A stretch of DNA of 64,000 nucleotides from Sphingomonas aurantiaca (GTDB lineage: Bacteria > Pseudomonadota > Alphaproteobacteria > Sphingomonadales > Sphingomonadaceae): positions 541,105-605,104 of the forward strand of contig NZ_QAOG01000001.1 of the NCBI RefSeq assembly GCF_003050705.1. Direction: 5' to 3'. Shown piece by piece: positions 8,622 through 20,319 of the stretch. Each line of letters begins with the position of its first letter. The first letter of the stretch is position 1. The notes beneath the pieces were generated by a model, which saw only the letters and a program-made list of their open reading frames with translations, had not been told where the DNA came from and searched no databases. A program made the position numbers and the translations under genes.

Positions 8622-9832
8622 GCGACGTGGGACACTACCGCGCGAGCGGCGCGGACAGGGTATTCTCACCGCTGACGGTGGCGCTGCTGCTGATCATCGG
8701 CTTGATCGGGTTCGCGGGATCGTTGCTCTTGGGGGCGTATGCGCCAGATCTTAACTCGGGGCGCAATGCGGGTGCGCATGCCCTGTCAAACGCTGCGACC
8801 GGATATGCCGGCATCGTCGAGCTGGCGCGTGCGACAGGCCGCCATCCCCGCGTGGTGCGCGAGGCCGCCGGCTGGAAGACCGAGGATCTGGTCATTGCGA
8901 CGCCGGATCACGGCGCGACCGACATGACCAAGTTCATGGCGGCGCGGCGCGGCCGGGCGACGCTGATCGTGCTACCGAAATGGGCGACCATCGCCGATGA
9001 CAAGACGAGCGGCTGGGTGGATGTCGGCGGGCTGCTGCCGGCCTTTGACCCCGCCAGAATTCTCGCGCCGGCGGCGGTGATGACGGTAACGCGGCGCCCG
9101 AGCGGCGCGCGCGTGTTGCAGGGCGTCCGCGGGGCGCCACGCTCGCTCGCGGTGGCGGCACCGCAGCCCTTGCAGACGGTTGGCTCTGCGGCGCTACGAC
9201 CGCTGATCACCGACGACGCGGGGCGGATCGTGCTGGGGCAGTTCTATCGCACCAACACGTACATTCTGGCGGACCCCGATCTGCTGAACAATCACGGCAT
9301 CCGTCGGCTGGACCATGCCCGAGTGGCGCTCGACCTTCTGGATTTCGTCAATGCCACGGGCGCACGCGGCATCGCGTTCGACGTGACGCTGAACGGCCTG
9401 GGTCTGGGACGCAGCCCGCTGAAGCTCGCCTTCGAACCGCCCTTCCTCGCAATGACTCTGGCGATCGTCGCGGCGTTGGCGCTGGTAGGATGGCAGGCGC
9501 TGGTCCGCTTCGGCGCACCCCGGCCGCCGACGCGGGCGATCGCGTTCGGCAAGACTGCGCTGATCGACAACAGCGCGATGATCGTCCGCAAGGCAGGGCG
9601 CGAAGGGATGCTGGGCGGGCGTTATGCCGCGCTGATCCGTGAGCGGGCGCGGACGATCTTGGGCGTTCCCGCGCGACTGACGGACGACGAAGCCGACAGC
9701 TATCTCGACAAGCTCAGGGGAACGACGCGGTTCAGCGCGCTGGTCGCCGATGCGGCTCGGGCCGAACATCGCACCGACATGCTCGCAGCGGCGCAGGCGC
9801 TGTACCAATGGCAACAGGAGAAGACACAGTGA
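8618..9832 (+). CDS. DUF4350 domain protein
   Basis: 404 aa. It has an N-terminal membrane helix ([20 protein letters not shown]), then a soluble domain of the DUF4350 type ([35 protein letters not shown]), a second helix around residue 285 and a cytoplasmic tail with an [13 protein letters not shown] segment. DUF4350 proteins resemble GATase-like folds and sit between DUF4129 and MoxR genes in many genomes, as here. The GTG start at 8618 overlaps the upstream stop by four bases. Its role in the presumed MoxR membrane complex is not established. Confidence 0.84.
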   Translation: MSDVGHYRASGADRVFSPLTVALLLIIGLIGFAGSLLLGAYAPDLNSGRNAGAHALSNAATGYAGIVELARATGRHPRVVREAAGWKTEDLVIATPDHGATDMTKFMAARRGRATLIVLPKWATIADDKTSGWVDVGGLLPAFDPARILAPAAVMTVTRRPSGARVLQGVRGAPRSLAVAAPQPLQTVGSAALRPLITDDAGRIVLGQFYRTNTYILADPDLLNNHGIRRLDHARVALDLLDFVNATGARGIAFDVTLNGLGLGRSPLKLAFEPPFLAMTLAIVAALALVGWQALVRFGAPRPPTRAIAFGKTALIDNSAMIVRKAGREGMLGGRYAALIRERARTILGVPARLTDDEADSYLDKLRGTTRFSALVADAARAEHRTDMLAAAQALYQWQQEKTQ

Positions 9833-10785
9833 CGGTAGAAGAGGTTCAGGCCCTCGGGCAGGCGATCCGTGCCGAGATCGGCAAGGCCGTGATCGGGCAC
9901 GACGCCACCGTCGACCTGCTGCTCGTCGCGCTGTTCGCCGGGGGGCACATCCTGCTTGAAGGGCCGCCGGGTACCGCCAAGACGTTGCTCGCGCATGCGT
10001 TCGCCAAGACGGTCGGGCTGGAGTTCGGTCGTATCCAGTTCACCCCCGATCTGATGCCGGGCGATATCATCGGTGCGAACCTCTTCAACTTCCAGACGTC
10101 GACCTTCACGCTGACGCGAGGGCCGATCTTCACAGAATTGCTGCTCGCGGACGAGATCAACCGCACCTCGCCGAAGACGCAGGCGGCGCTGCTCGAGGCG
10201 ATGCAGGAGCGCACGGTCACGATCGATGGCGAGAGCCTCGCGCTGAGCAATCGCTTCACCGTCGTCGCGACGCAGAACCCGATCGAGCAGCAAGGCGTCT
10301 ACCCGTTGCCCGAGGCGCAACTCGACCGGTTCCTGTTCAAGCAAACGGTCTCCTATCCGACCGCGGAGGAGGAGCGGCGGATCGTCGCGGATCATGGCGC
10401 GCGGTCGACGGCGATGTCGCCTGCGGACTGGGGGGTCGAGGCGCGCGCCGACGCGGCGACGATCGATGCGGCGGTCAAGACGGTCGCGAAGGTGCGGCTG
10501 GTGGACGAGGTCATCGACTATATCGTCGCGCTGGTCCGCGAGACGCGCGATGTCGCCGACCTGGAAAGCGGCGCCTCGCCGCGGGCGGGCGCGATGCTGG
10601 CGGGGGCCGCGCGCGCGCGCGCCGCGCTGGACGGCCGCGACTTCGTCATTCCGGACGACGTGAAGACACTGGCGCCCGCGTTGCTTCGCCACCGGCTGAT
10701 CCTGTCGCCCGCCGCGGAAATAAGCGGGCGCGCGATCGAGGATGTCGTGGCACAGATCATCGAGACAATCGAGGCGCCGCGTTGA
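9829..10785 (+). CDS. MoxR family AAA+ ATPase
   Basis: 318 aa. Walker A is GPPGTAKT (45-52) and Walker B is LLLADEIN. The MoxR signature segments [30 protein letters not shown] and [24 protein letters not shown] are all present, with an AAA lid domain behind. MoxR ATPases are thought to act as chaperones that mature or insert partners, often vWA proteins such as the DUF58 protein encoded next. I chose GTG 9829 because AGGAG ends eight bases upstream and it forms a GTGA overlap with the previous stop. ATG 9808 is an alternative that adds seven residues. The stop overlaps the DUF58 start by four bases. Confidence 0.94.
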   Translation: MTVEEVQALGQAIRAEIGKAVIGHDATVDLLLVALFAGGHILLEGPPGTAKTLLAHAFAKTVGLEFGRIQFTPDLMPGDIIGANLFNFQTSTFTLTRGPIFTELLLADEINRTSPKTQAALLEAMQERTVTIDGESLALSNRFTVVATQNPIEQQGVYPLPEAQLDRFLFKQTVSYPTAEEERRIVADHGARSTAMSPADWGVEARADAATIDAAVKTVAKVRLVDEVIDYIVALVRETRDVADLESGASPRAGAMLAGAARARAALDGRDFVIPDDVKTLAPALLRHRLILSPAAEISGRAIEDVVAQIIETIEAPR

Positions 10786-12092
10786 TCTATCCGACCCGCA
10801 TGGCGGTGCTGGCGGCGGCGATCGGAGTGCCGGTCACGCTGCTGGTCGCGATGCTGTTTCCGGCGACCTGGTATGCGGGACTGGGCTGGCCGCTCGCCGT
10901 CCTGACGCTCGTGTTCGCTGATGCGGTGCTCGGTCATGCGAGGGCGCGTGTCGTGCTGGCGCTGCCGCGATCGGCGGCGGTCGGGGTTTCCCTGAGCGTA
11001 CCGATCGAGATCTGGATCGACGCGCGTCGGCCTGCCAGCGCGGCGCAGGTCGCACTGGCGCCCGATCCGTTGTTGTCGTTCGTCGACGCCGCGCCGCTGG
11101 ACGTTGCGCTGATCGCGGGCCGGGGAACCGCGACCGTCGCGCTGACGCCACTGCGGCGCGGCACTGCTCGGTTGGGCACGATCTGGGTGCGCTGGGCAGG
11201 GCCACTGGGGCTGGCGTGGCGTCAGGCGAGGATCGACGGGGATCGGACGTTACCGATCCTTCCAGATATCGAGGCGGTGCGTCGACAGGGCGCGCAGGTG
11301 TTTCAGCGTCACGCGGTGCAGGGCCTGCTGGCGCAAAGCGATCGCGGGGATGGCACCGATTTCGACGCACTCGTCGAGTTCCGGTCGGGTGTCGATCGAC
11401 GCGCGATCGACTGGAAACAGTCCGCGCGGCACCGGAAACTCTATGCCAAGGAATACCGGACCGAACGCAACAGCCAGATCGTCTTCGCGATCGATTCCGG
11501 TCGACAGATGTCGGAGCCGGTCGATGGCATCCCCCGCGTCGATCGCGCGGTATCGGCGGTACTGCTGGCCGGGTGGCTTGCCCTGAAGCTGGGCGATCGC
11601 GTGGCGCTCCACGCGTTCGATTCACGACCGCGGATGGCCAGCGGCTTCATCAGCGGGGCCGGGGCGTTCGCCGAACTTCAGCACCTTGCCGCCGGGATCG
11701 ACTATAGCGGCGACGAGAGCAACTACACTTTCGCCCTGACCACCCTGGCGGCGCGGCTGAAGCGGCGGTCGATGATCGTGCTGTTCACAGAATTCACCGA
11801 TCCGATCTCCGCCGACTTCATGGTGCGGGCGGTCGCGCGATTGCTCAAGACGCATCTCGTGCTGATCGTCGTCCTGCGTGACGACGAACTCGAGACGATC
11901 GTCGATCGTGCGCCCGAACAGGCCGCCGACGTGACCCGGGCAGTGACCGCCGCGGCCCTGCTCCGCGATCGGCGGCTGGTGCTGCTGCGTCTGCGCCATT
12001 TGGGCGTCCATGTCATCGAGAGTCCGTACGACCAGGTCGCCGAGCGGCTGGTCGAAGGCTATGTCGACCTCAAGCGTAGGAGTCTGTTGTGA
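10782..12092 (+). CDS. DUF58 domain protein (vWA-like)
   Basis: 436 aa. Two N-terminal membrane helices (about 5-45) are followed by an Ig-like stretch and the DUF58 core with [22 protein letters not shown], then a vWA-like fold. The MIDAS position reads [11 protein letters not shown], so the DxSxS metal site is degenerate. DUF58 proteins are the usual clients or partners of MoxR ATPases. The TTG start at 10782 makes a TTGA overlap with the moxR stop and has GAGG upstream; the first ATG is at 10800. The downstream GTG overlap couples it to the SpoIIM-like gene. Confidence 0.9.
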   Translation: MIYPTRMAVLAAAIGVPVTLLVAMLFPATWYAGLGWPLAVLTLVFADAVLGHARARVVLALPRSAAVGVSLSVPIEIWIDARRPASAAQVALAPDPLLSFVDAAPLDVALIAGRGTATVALTPLRRGTARLGTIWVRWAGPLGLAWRQARIDGDRTLPILPDIEAVRRQGAQVFQRHAVQGLLAQSDRGDGTDFDALVEFRSGVDRRAIDWKQSARHRKLYAKEYRTERNSQIVFAIDSGRQMSEPVDGIPRVDRAVSAVLLAGWLALKLGDRVALHAFDSRPRMASGFISGAGAFAELQHLAAGIDYSGDESNYTFALTTLAARLKRRSMIVLFTEFTDPISADFMVRAVARLLKTHLVLIVVLRDDELETIVDRAPEQAADVTRAVTAAALLRDRRLVLLRLRHLGVHVIESPYDQVAERLVEGYVDLKRRSLL

Positions 12093-13111
12093 GCGCGTTC
12101 GTCGATTCCGCACCGCCCCTGCTCAACGCCAGCCGCTTCCGCGCCGCGCATGAGGTGGACTGGACGCGGCTGGAGCGACTGCTCACCCGGATCGAGAAGC
12201 GGTCCGTCCGCGTATTGTCCGACGACGATTTGTTGGCGCTGCCGTTGCTGTACCGTTCCACGCTGTCGTCGTTGTCAATCGCGCGCGAGACGTCGCTCGA
12301 CCGCGCGCTGATCGCGTATCTTGAGCAATTGTGCGCGCGCGCGTATTTTCAGCTCTATGGTGTCTCGGATTCAGCGTGGAGGGATCTCGGGCACTTCTTC
12401 ACCAGAGGGTGGCCGGGCGCGGTCGCCTCACTGTGGCGCGAGACGCTGGTCATGGCGTTCCTGACGATCGCGGGCACGGTCGCGGCCTATATGCTCGTGC
12501 GGGCTGATCCGTCCTGGTATGGCGGAATCGTACCCCAGGGGCTGGCGAGCGGACGCGATCCGGGTGCTTCGGCGGAGGCGCTGCGGGCGACGCTGTATCA
12601 TAGCCGGGAAGACGGGCTGGGCGTCTTCGCAAGCTTCCTGTTCGGCCATAACGCACAGATCGCGATCTTCGCTTTTGCGCTCGGCTTCGCCTTCGTCGTG
12701 CCGACCGCGCTGCTGATCTTCTATAACGGGCTGATGCTGGGCGCGATGATCGCGGTATTCGCCGGCAAGGGACTTGGGCTGAACTTCCTGGCCTGGCTGG
12801 CGATCCACGGCACGACCGAATTGTTCGCGGTCATCATCGCCGGGGCGGCCGGGATGCGGATCGGCACCGCCATCGCCTTTCCCGGCCGGCAGGCGCGGAT
12901 GGAGGCGGTGGTCGCCGCGGGCCGCACGGCCGCGGTCGCCACGGCGGGCGTCGTGCTGATGCTCGCGGTCGCAGCCATTCTGGAGGGAGTCGGTCGTCAG
13001 GTGGTCACCAGCGACGGCACCCGCGCGGTGATCGGTGCGGCGATGCTCGCAGCGTGGCTGGTCTATTATTACGGCATCGGGAGGCGTCATGCGCAACGCT
13101 CGCCGGACTAA
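12089..13111 (+). CDS. Stage II sporulation protein M-like (DUF95) membrane protein
   Basis: 340 aa. A soluble N-terminal helical part (about 1-105) is followed by five to six membrane helices. Family marks include FGHNAQIAIFAFALGFAF, IFYNGLMLGAMI and LAIHGTTELFAVIIAGAAG, where the HGxxE pair is the conserved polar motif of the SpoIIM/DUF95 family. The organism does not appear to be a spore former. In Gram-negative bacteria this family is a fixed companion of MoxR/DUF58/RDD genes. GTG 12089 overlaps the DUF58 stop, and the gene's own 3' end overlaps the RDD gene by 23 bases. Confidence 0.9.
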   Translation: MSAFVDSAPPLLNASRFRAAHEVDWTRLERLLTRIEKRSVRVLSDDDLLALPLLYRSTLSSLSIARETSLDRALIAYLEQLCARAYFQLYGVSDSAWRDLGHFFTRGWPGAVASLWRETLVMAFLTIAGTVAAYMLVRADPSWYGGIVPQGLASGRDPGASAEALRATLYHSREDGLGVFASFLFGHNAQIAIFAFALGFAFVVPTALLIFYNGLMLGAMIAVFAGKGLGLNFLAWLAIHGTTELFAVIIAGAAGMRIGTAIAFPGRQARMEAVVAAGRTAAVATAGVVLMLAVAAILEGVGRQVVTSDGTRAVIGAAMLAAWLVYYYGIGRRHAQRSPD

Positions 13112-13955
13112 AGCGCCTGTCGCGCGGCGCCGCAGCTTCGTCACGCCCGAGGGAGTCGATTTGCAGCTCGAGCTGGGTGGCGCGGGGACGCGCGCTGCGG
13201 CGTTCCTGATCGACGTCACGCTGATGCTGATCGTGATGATCGCCGTAACGCTCGCCCTGTTCGCGCTCGACAAGGCGACGCAGGCCGATATCGCCAAGAT
13301 CCTTTGGCTGATCGGCGCATTCGTGTTGCGCAACGGCTGGTTCGTCCTGTTCGAGATGGGCGGCCGCGGTGCGACGCCGGGCAAGCGGCTGATGCGACTG
13401 CGCGTGGTTGCGCGCGATGGCGCGCGGCTGACCGCGGGCGCTGTACTCGCGCGCAACGCGATGCGCGAGATCGAGGTGTTCCTGCCGCTTTCGTTCCTGG
13501 GTGCGCAGGCGGCGGCGGGAACCGCGGATGCGTTCCTGACCATCTTTGCCATGCTGTGGACCGGCATCTTCCTGTTCTTCCCGCTATTCAACCGCGACCG
13601 CCTCCGCATCGGCGATCTGGTTGCCGGAACCTGGGTCGTCCAGACTGCAATAAGCACCCTCGCCGCCGATCTCGCGCCGGCCAACGATTTGCCGCGACGC
13701 ATATTCCCGGAAACGGCGCTCGCACTTTACGGCAACTACGAATTGCAGGCCTTGGAAGACGTCATTCGTGGCGGCGACGATCTCGCCCGGATCACCGTTG
13801 CCGCCGCGATCCGGCGCAAGGCGGGGCTCCCTGACGATGGCGACGATGACGGCTTCCTCGCGGATTATTACGCCGCGCTCTGCGCCAGGTTGGAGGGCGG
13901 GCTACTCGTAGGTCGACGCCGCCTCGACAAGCTCAGCGCCGTAAACCAACGGTAG
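13089..13955 (+). CDS. RDD family membrane protein
   Basis: 288 aa. An N-terminal RRRSFVTPEGVDLQLELGGAG precedes the RDD domain: membrane helices with RAAAFLIDVTLM (Arg and Asp of the motif), GATPGKRLMRLRVVARDG, and a final DLVAGTWVV. A soluble C-terminal tail of about 90 residues follows. RDD proteins are membrane proteins of debated, possibly transport, function. The ATG at 13089 has GGGAGG at 13079-13084 inside the end of the SpoIIM-like gene, supporting this start despite the 23-base overlap. It is the last gene of the 7827-13955 operon. Confidence 0.9.
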   Translation: MRNARRTKAPVARRRSFVTPEGVDLQLELGGAGTRAAAFLIDVTLMLIVMIAVTLALFALDKATQADIAKILWLIGAFVLRNGWFVLFEMGGRGATPGKRLMRLRVVARDGARLTAGAVLARNAMREIEVFLPLSFLGAQAAAGTADAFLTIFAMLWTGIFLFFPLFNRDRLRIGDLVAGTWVVQTAISTLAADLAPANDLPRRIFPETALALYGNYELQALEDVIRGGDDLARITVAAAIRRKAGLPDDGDDDGFLADYYAALCARLEGGLLVGRRRLDKLSAVNQR

Positions 13956-14011
13956 TTTGGACCGCGCGATGCTGGGAAGCTCTATAGCGGCTGCGAACGT
14001 TCGTGTGTGAG

Positions 14012-14449
14012 TCAGGCCTGTTCAGTCGGCTTGATTGGAACGGCCCCAGTTGTTCGAGGAGCATCGTAGAGAAGATCGCGATGGTTCGGGCTTGGATTGA
14101 GAACCTTGGAAGGCCGCCCTTCCATTCTCATTCTACGGTCCGCTTCCAGCCAATCAGGCGTGACCGCGCTATCCTGAGTCCAGTGGACGACGCTGGCTTC
14201 ATCGCACCAGTCCAGCAGCTTTGGCATGGCCTTTAAATGCGCCCCGCTGGTCATGTAGCCGCGCATGGCGGCTTGATCCCGCCAGAGGGTGGCGGTCCAA
14301 AATACGCGTTTCCGGTCGGCAAGCAGGGAGCCGTCGATAAAACCGTCCGCCCGTTTGGTCTGCCTTCCGGTCCATATCGTATGGACCAGGAACTGCGGCA
14401 TAAACCGAAGCGAGCGGATGCGCAGCCGGGTGATGCTGACAAAAGTCAT
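14012..14449 (-). CDS. DUF3291 / antibiotic-monooxygenase-like (dimeric alpha-beta barrel) protein
   Basis: 145 aa. The sequence MTFVSITRLRIRSLRFMP, FIDGSLLADRKRVFWTATLWRD (in parts), AMRGYMTSGAHLKAMPKLLDW and WCDEASVVHW fits small proteins of the dimeric alpha-beta barrel superfamily that contain DUF3291 and spheroidene-monooxygenase-like members. They often act on or bind aromatic compounds, but no function is assigned for this one. It stands alone on the minus strand and converges with the MoxR operon. The last 35 residues have no recognisable motif. Confidence 0.75.
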   Translation of the reverse strand: MTFVSITRLRIRSLRFMPQFLVHTIWTGRQTKRADGFIDGSLLADRKRVFWTATLWRDQAAMRGYMTSGAHLKAMPKLLDWCDEASVVHWTQDSAVTPDWLEADRRMRMEGRPSKVLNPSPNHRDLLYDAPRTTGAVPIKPTEQA

Positions 14450-14476
14450 TGGTCTGGCATCGGCTGAAACAGCGCT

Positions 14477-14833
14477 TTACTCAAGTCTAAGTTCAACAAG
14501 CGGTCTCGCTCTGAAAGCGGCTGAACAGGGATCGACGTCTGTGCTCGGGTCATCTCGGCTGTCGGTCCTCTCAAAATATCCTCGAGACGTACCGGGATTA
14601 TATCGATCAAAGTCGCAGAACCCCTCAGGGGAGGGGAGGGTGGTGCCCATGGCGAGAGGCCAGATCACCACTCCGTCCGCATTGAACAGGAATATCTCGC
14701 CTACGCTGATTTCTTCGTCCACGGTGCTGGGCGAAGCATAGTATTCGAGGACGATCAGCTCCCTGGCTCCCTTGACCGGGAATGCCAGATTTGCCGTATA
14801 GAATTTCCGATCAACACGCTTGGCCGCTACTAT
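14477..14833 (-). pseudogene. Probable 5'-truncated hypothetical gene
   Basis: An open frame on the minus strand runs from a TAA at 14834-14836 down to the stop at 14477, about 118 codons. Its first part reads like a genuine protein with alternating beta-strand patterns (KFYTANLAFPVKG, ARELIVLEYY, VGEIFLFNADGVVIWP). No ATG, GTG or TTG begins that part; the first in-frame start is the GTG at 14722, which would cut off this well-patterned segment. I read it as a gene that has lost its 5' end, or one with a damaged start. Family unknown. Confidence 0.4.
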
Positions 14834-15479
14834 TTACCGTCTTCTAATTTGGCCGCCCCCGGATTTAGATCCTTATTGGGAAAGCGGCAGTGCTGCGCAA
14901 CGTCGGCCATTACCATCCGCCCGAACAGCCGGGTCGGATTGCTCTCCAATCACGACGTTTATGGCTGAATATCAGACGTCGAAAGCGGTGAGCGCGGAGC
15001 TAAGGGAACGTCAGAGCTTCCGAATGTCTGGGTTTGGGTCTTGGGAACCTGACGCCCCCGGGCAGTTTCGCCCGGTGCTTAAACCCATTTGGTTTTTCAC
15101 GATCCTAATGGCGACGATGCTCGCCGCGCCACCGAACAGTTTTTCCCGCACTGGTGATCTGGGTAATGCGTGCTGGAGCGGGGTATGCGCACGCGGGATC
15201 GACGGTCAAGGGCTCGACCGGCGGTCGTATGGGGGTGACGTTCGGCTGGTGAAGCTGGCTGGCGAGCGGTGGCGAACCACCGCTTGCCAAAGGCGCAGTC
15301 CTCGCGTCTTTGCCGCTGGTGACGATCGCTGGCGCAGGCTCGACGCCTCGCACAGAAGTGCGTTGAAGATTTCTGCCCGAGTTTATACTGGCACCGGATC
15401 GGTTACTTCGGTCGCCTCGCGCTCGGCAACCGCGCCCAGCCGCACGCATGAAGGTAGATCGTCAGGATTTCGGGTCGCA
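14834..15479. other. Non-coding or decayed stretch upstream of rlmJ
   Basis: About 645 bases without a convincing gene. Open frames exist on both strands, but their translations have no family resemblance and no ribosome binding sites. The rlmJ frame is open through this interval by chance. Together with the truncated gene before it and the peptidase remnant after rlmJ, it suggests a locally eroded region. Confidence 0.5.
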
Positions 15480-16310
15480 ATGAATTATCGCCATTCCTTT
15501 CATGCCGGCAATAGTGCCGATGTCGTCAAGCACAGCCTATTGATCGCCCTCGTGCGGGCCTTGCAGCAAAAACCGGGTGCGCTGACGCTGATCGACACGC
15601 ATGCGGGCTGCGGGCTGTACGATCTTGATGGCGACGACTCCCAACGCACCGGCGAGTCCACACAGGGCGTGCTGCGGGCCTTTGCGGACCCGAACCCGTT
15701 GCTGGACGACTATCGCGCCGCTGTGCAGGCCGTGAATATCGGGGCCGAGCCGCGCTTATACCCTGGCTCGCCGCGGTTTCTGGCGCAGCTTTTGCGCCCG
15801 CAGGATCTCCTGATCCTCAACGAAAAACACCCCCGGGACGCCTATACCCTGCGCGGCGTGATGCGCGACACAGCCGCTGCCGTGCATGAGCGCGACGCCT
15901 ACGAGCTTTGGCTGGCGATGCTGCCGACCCGAACCGCGCGCGGCGTGGTGGTGGTCGACCCGCCGTACGAGCAGACGGACGAACGCGCGCGTATCACCGC
16001 GACCCTCGCTGCCGCCCACCGCAAATGGGCGCATGGCGTGACGGTGATCTGGTATCCGCTGAAAGACCGCGCCACGCATACGCGGTGGAAGGAGCAGTTA
16101 CGCAAGCTGCGCATCCCGAAAGTGATGGGGGTGGAGCACTGGCTGTACGACGATGACCAGCCCGGCATCTATAATGGCGCAGGCCTTTTCATCGTCAACC
16201 CGCCCTACGCCTTCACGCAGGCGCTGCCGCCCCTGCTGGAAGCCCTGCGCGCCGTGCTGGCGCCGGAGGAGCATAGGGGCGAGATCACAACCGAGTGGCT
16301 GGGCGATTAG
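15480..16310 (+). CDS. rlmJ: 23S rRNA (adenine(2030)-N(6))-methyltransferase RlmJ
   Basis: 276 aa, the usual length. The N terminus MNYRHSFHAGNSADVVKH is the RlmJ signature. The SAM-binding region has LTLIDTHAGCGLYDL, and the catalytic motif IV is VVVDPPYEQ (DPPY). C-terminal GVTVIWYPLKDR and GIYNGAGLFIVNPPY are also typical. The enzyme methylates A2030 of 23S rRNA in the cytoplasm. The frame is open a further 220 codons upstream, but only the ATG at 15480 gives the conserved N terminus. It stands alone, flanked by eroded sequence on both sides. Confidence 0.95.
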   Translation: MNYRHSFHAGNSADVVKHSLLIALVRALQQKPGALTLIDTHAGCGLYDLDGDDSQRTGESTQGVLRAFADPNPLLDDYRAAVQAVNIGAEPRLYPGSPRFLAQLLRPQDLLILNEKHPRDAYTLRGVMRDTAAAVHERDAYELWLAMLPTRTARGVVVVDPPYEQTDERARITATLAAAHRKWAHGVTVIWYPLKDRATHTRWKEQLRKLRIPKVMGVEHWLYDDDQPGIYNGAGLFIVNPPYAFTQALPPLLEALRAVLAPEEHRGEITTEWLGD

Positions 16311-16389
16311 GCTCAACCTGCACTGCCACCTTCTTCCGAAGGAGGCCTTCGCGTGCTTCAGGTTTGGAACTCGTCATCTCGCGAAATTG

Positions 16390-17100
16390 ACGCTGCCCGC
16401 ACCGAGTGCGGGTTCCGCGTCGTGGCGGGAGTCGAACGATTATCTCTCAACTATGACGACCGCTCCGACCGACCTCGATGTGCTGCTGACCCTGTTCAGC
16501 GACGCCGCTACACGAATGACCTTTCGCGCCGCTGCAGTCGATACCTCGCGGGGGAGGTCATGCGGGGAATGGCGGACAAGAAACGCGGCAACGCGATCTA
16601 CGCCAACGACATCGCTGCAATCGCGCCTGTGTCGCTGAACGACAGGATCGATGCGCAGAACGCCAACGATGTGCCGATCGCGAGCAACGATGCCATTCGC
16701 GGCTTGTACCGTCCCGTAACCATGCTGGTCATAGTCGTGGGCAACGAAAAGGCCGATTCAACACGGGCCCTGATCGATAAGTGGTTCGGGGGCTGGAGGC
16801 GTACGCAGCTTACATTTTGCCGAGCGCGATCGCCTCCATTGTGTCGGCGTGATCACATTCGTCCGGTCAGCTTCTCGGCGCTTGCCAAGGGCGTCAGACG
16901 GCATTGGCGACAGTGGTCATGCCGATGCCGGTCCCATGGACCTTGCAAATTACGTTTGTCATGCGCTTGCCGATGGGCGCTACCTGATCCCGCCTGAGGC
17001 GATGCTTCGCTACGCTGGCATAACGTTTTCCCAAATCAGCGCACAGGCCGTAAGCAGATGGTGGCGCGCGCAATGCGGTGGCTGCGATCGGGGTGGCAGC
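16390..17100 (+). pseudogene. Decayed M16 (pitrilysin-type) peptidase gene
   Basis: Pieces of an M16 zinc metallopeptidase are scattered over two frames in the correct order. Frame 1 (about 16438-16590) reads DYLSTM, LDVLLTLFSDAATRMTF and AAAVDTSRG, as after the catalytic HFLEH region. Frame 3 (about 16640-16800) reads NDVPIAS and YRPVTMLVIVVGN with LIDKWFGGW, the end of the first M16 domain. Frame 1 again (about 16930-17065) reads LANYVCHALADGRYLIPPE, then ITFSQISAQAVSRWWRAQ, as between the two domains. The catalytic HxxEH start, much of the middle and the end are missing. Frameshifts and deletions make it non-functional. Confidence 0.6.
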
Positions 17101-17436
17101 GGGAGGATCAACGGGAACCTCTACCTGTAAATGACTTTGACAGGTCTGTGTTTGCTCGAGAGGGCGAGCGCTTTCGCTCGGTCCAGCCGTCAACTGTGTG
17201 CCAACGCTCTTCAGGGATAGCGTGAGACGTGCCTTTCCCCACCATCACGATCCGTCAGCTCAGCTGTTTCGTCGCTGGCTGAAGCGAGCAGTCTTACGCC
17301 GGCCGCCGAGTATAAGCGGGTTCCCCGGCCATGACCCTCGCAAGAGATCCGCACGCTGCAAACCATTCTTAGTGCAGCCCTCTTTTCGAGGCCGAGTATC
17401 TCCGTCGCGCAGGCGCCGATGCGCCTGGGTTGCGGC
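17101..17436. other. Intergenic stretch, nothing recognised
   Basis: About 335 bases between the peptidase remnant and the katG terminator. I see no gene, RNA or repeat I can support. Confidence 0.5.
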
Positions 17437-17480
17437 TACGCCGTGCCCGTCCGGACCCATGCCCGGACCAACACGGCGTA
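17437..17480 (-). terminator. Hairpin downstream of katG
   Basis: An interrupted inverted repeat 19 bases past the katG stop. The outer arms TACGCCGTG/CACGGCGTA pair over nine bases, an internal 3x3 mismatch follows, then GTCCGG/CCGGAC close an eight-base loop. There is no U-tract on the minus strand, so it may be a Rho-assisted terminator or a 3'-end stabiliser. Confidence 0.6.
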
Positions 17481-17498
17481 TCCGCGTTTAGCCTAGCC

Positions 17499-19724
<2,226 letters not shown>

Positions 19725-19970
19725 CTTGGCGTCCTCTCTCAATGAGTCTTACCGTTATGTCCTACGATGCCGGATGTGCGTGACATTTGTCCAATCGATT
19801 ATCCGGGGTGGATCGATCATGTCACTCGATCACAAGGCGGCAGCGCCAACGGCCGTTTCTCAACTGAAAAGACTGGGCCGGGCAATCGCCGGGCGACTAG
19901 CCGGCTCTGCGATGCACCCCTTGTCCTGGGCCGTCACCGACAGCGGCACCGCATCGCTCCGCACCGATAT
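19725..19970. promoter_or_regulatory. katG upstream region
   Basis: 246 bases between katG and the next minus-strand gene's end. Two copies of ATCGAT separated by 12 bases occur around 19794-19817. They could be a regulator site, but they do not match the OxyR spacing I know. No gene on either strand is convincing. Confidence 0.25.
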
Positions 19971-20249
19971 CTACAGTTCCGCGGTTTTGACCTCGGCGAT
20001 TTCGGTGTTGGAAAGACCCGGCGTTTCCTCGCGCAAGAAGCGTAGAAGGTCGCTGATCTCCTTTGGGCCGAACCTCAGGTCGATAGCATCCATCTGGATG
20101 GACACGGATCGTTGCCGGTCTGCCGAAAACTCGGCGACGATATCGATGCACTCTTCCAGCGTGCCCTGTCCTACCACGCCCGTTGCCGTGTCATCGGACG
20201 GTTCCGCGTTATGGATCGTAGCTGGCTCGCTCAGCGGATAAGTCGTCAT
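19971..20249 (-). CDS. Small acidic protein of unknown function
   Basis: 92 aa, starting MTTYPLSEPATI. The first third is polar and probably disordered. The rest is amphipathic, with VSIQMDAIDLRFGPKEISDLLRF and a final ETPGLSNTEIAEVKTAEL. No family is recognised. An in-frame extension to 20360 would overlap the DUF892 gene, so the ATG at 20249 is preferred. It lies 70 bases downstream of the DUF892 gene in the same direction, past a strong hairpin, so it may be expressed separately or by read-through as part of the stress block. Confidence 0.6.
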   Translation of the reverse strand: MTTYPLSEPATIHNAEPSDDTATGVVGQGTLEECIDIVAEFSADRQRSVSIQMDAIDLRFGPKEISDLLRFLREETPGLSNTEIAEVKTAEL

Positions 20250-20282
20250 TATGGGGCGCTTCCGTCGTCTAGCTGGATCGAT

Positions 20283-20313
20283 ATCGCTCGCCGACGTGAC
20301 GCCGGCGAGCGAT
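20283..20313 (-). terminator. Hairpin after the DUF892 gene
   Basis: Perfect 11-bp inverted repeat ATCGCTCGCCG/CGGCGAGCGAT with a nine-base loop, seven bases beyond the DUF892 stop. No U-tract follows, so it may act as an attenuator or 3' stabiliser. Confidence 0.6.
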
Positions 20314-20319
20314 GCATCG

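Noticed and set aside
14820..15479. In-frame 5' extension of rlmJ by 220 codons
   Set aside because: RlmJ proteins begin with MNYRHSFHAGN. The extension is not conserved-looking, and the start at 15480 gives the correct length.
19794..19817. Two ATCGAT boxes upstream of katG as an OxyR site
   Set aside because: The boxes are self-palindromic and the 12-base spacing does not fit the ATAG-N7-CTAT pattern, so I do not claim an OxyR site.
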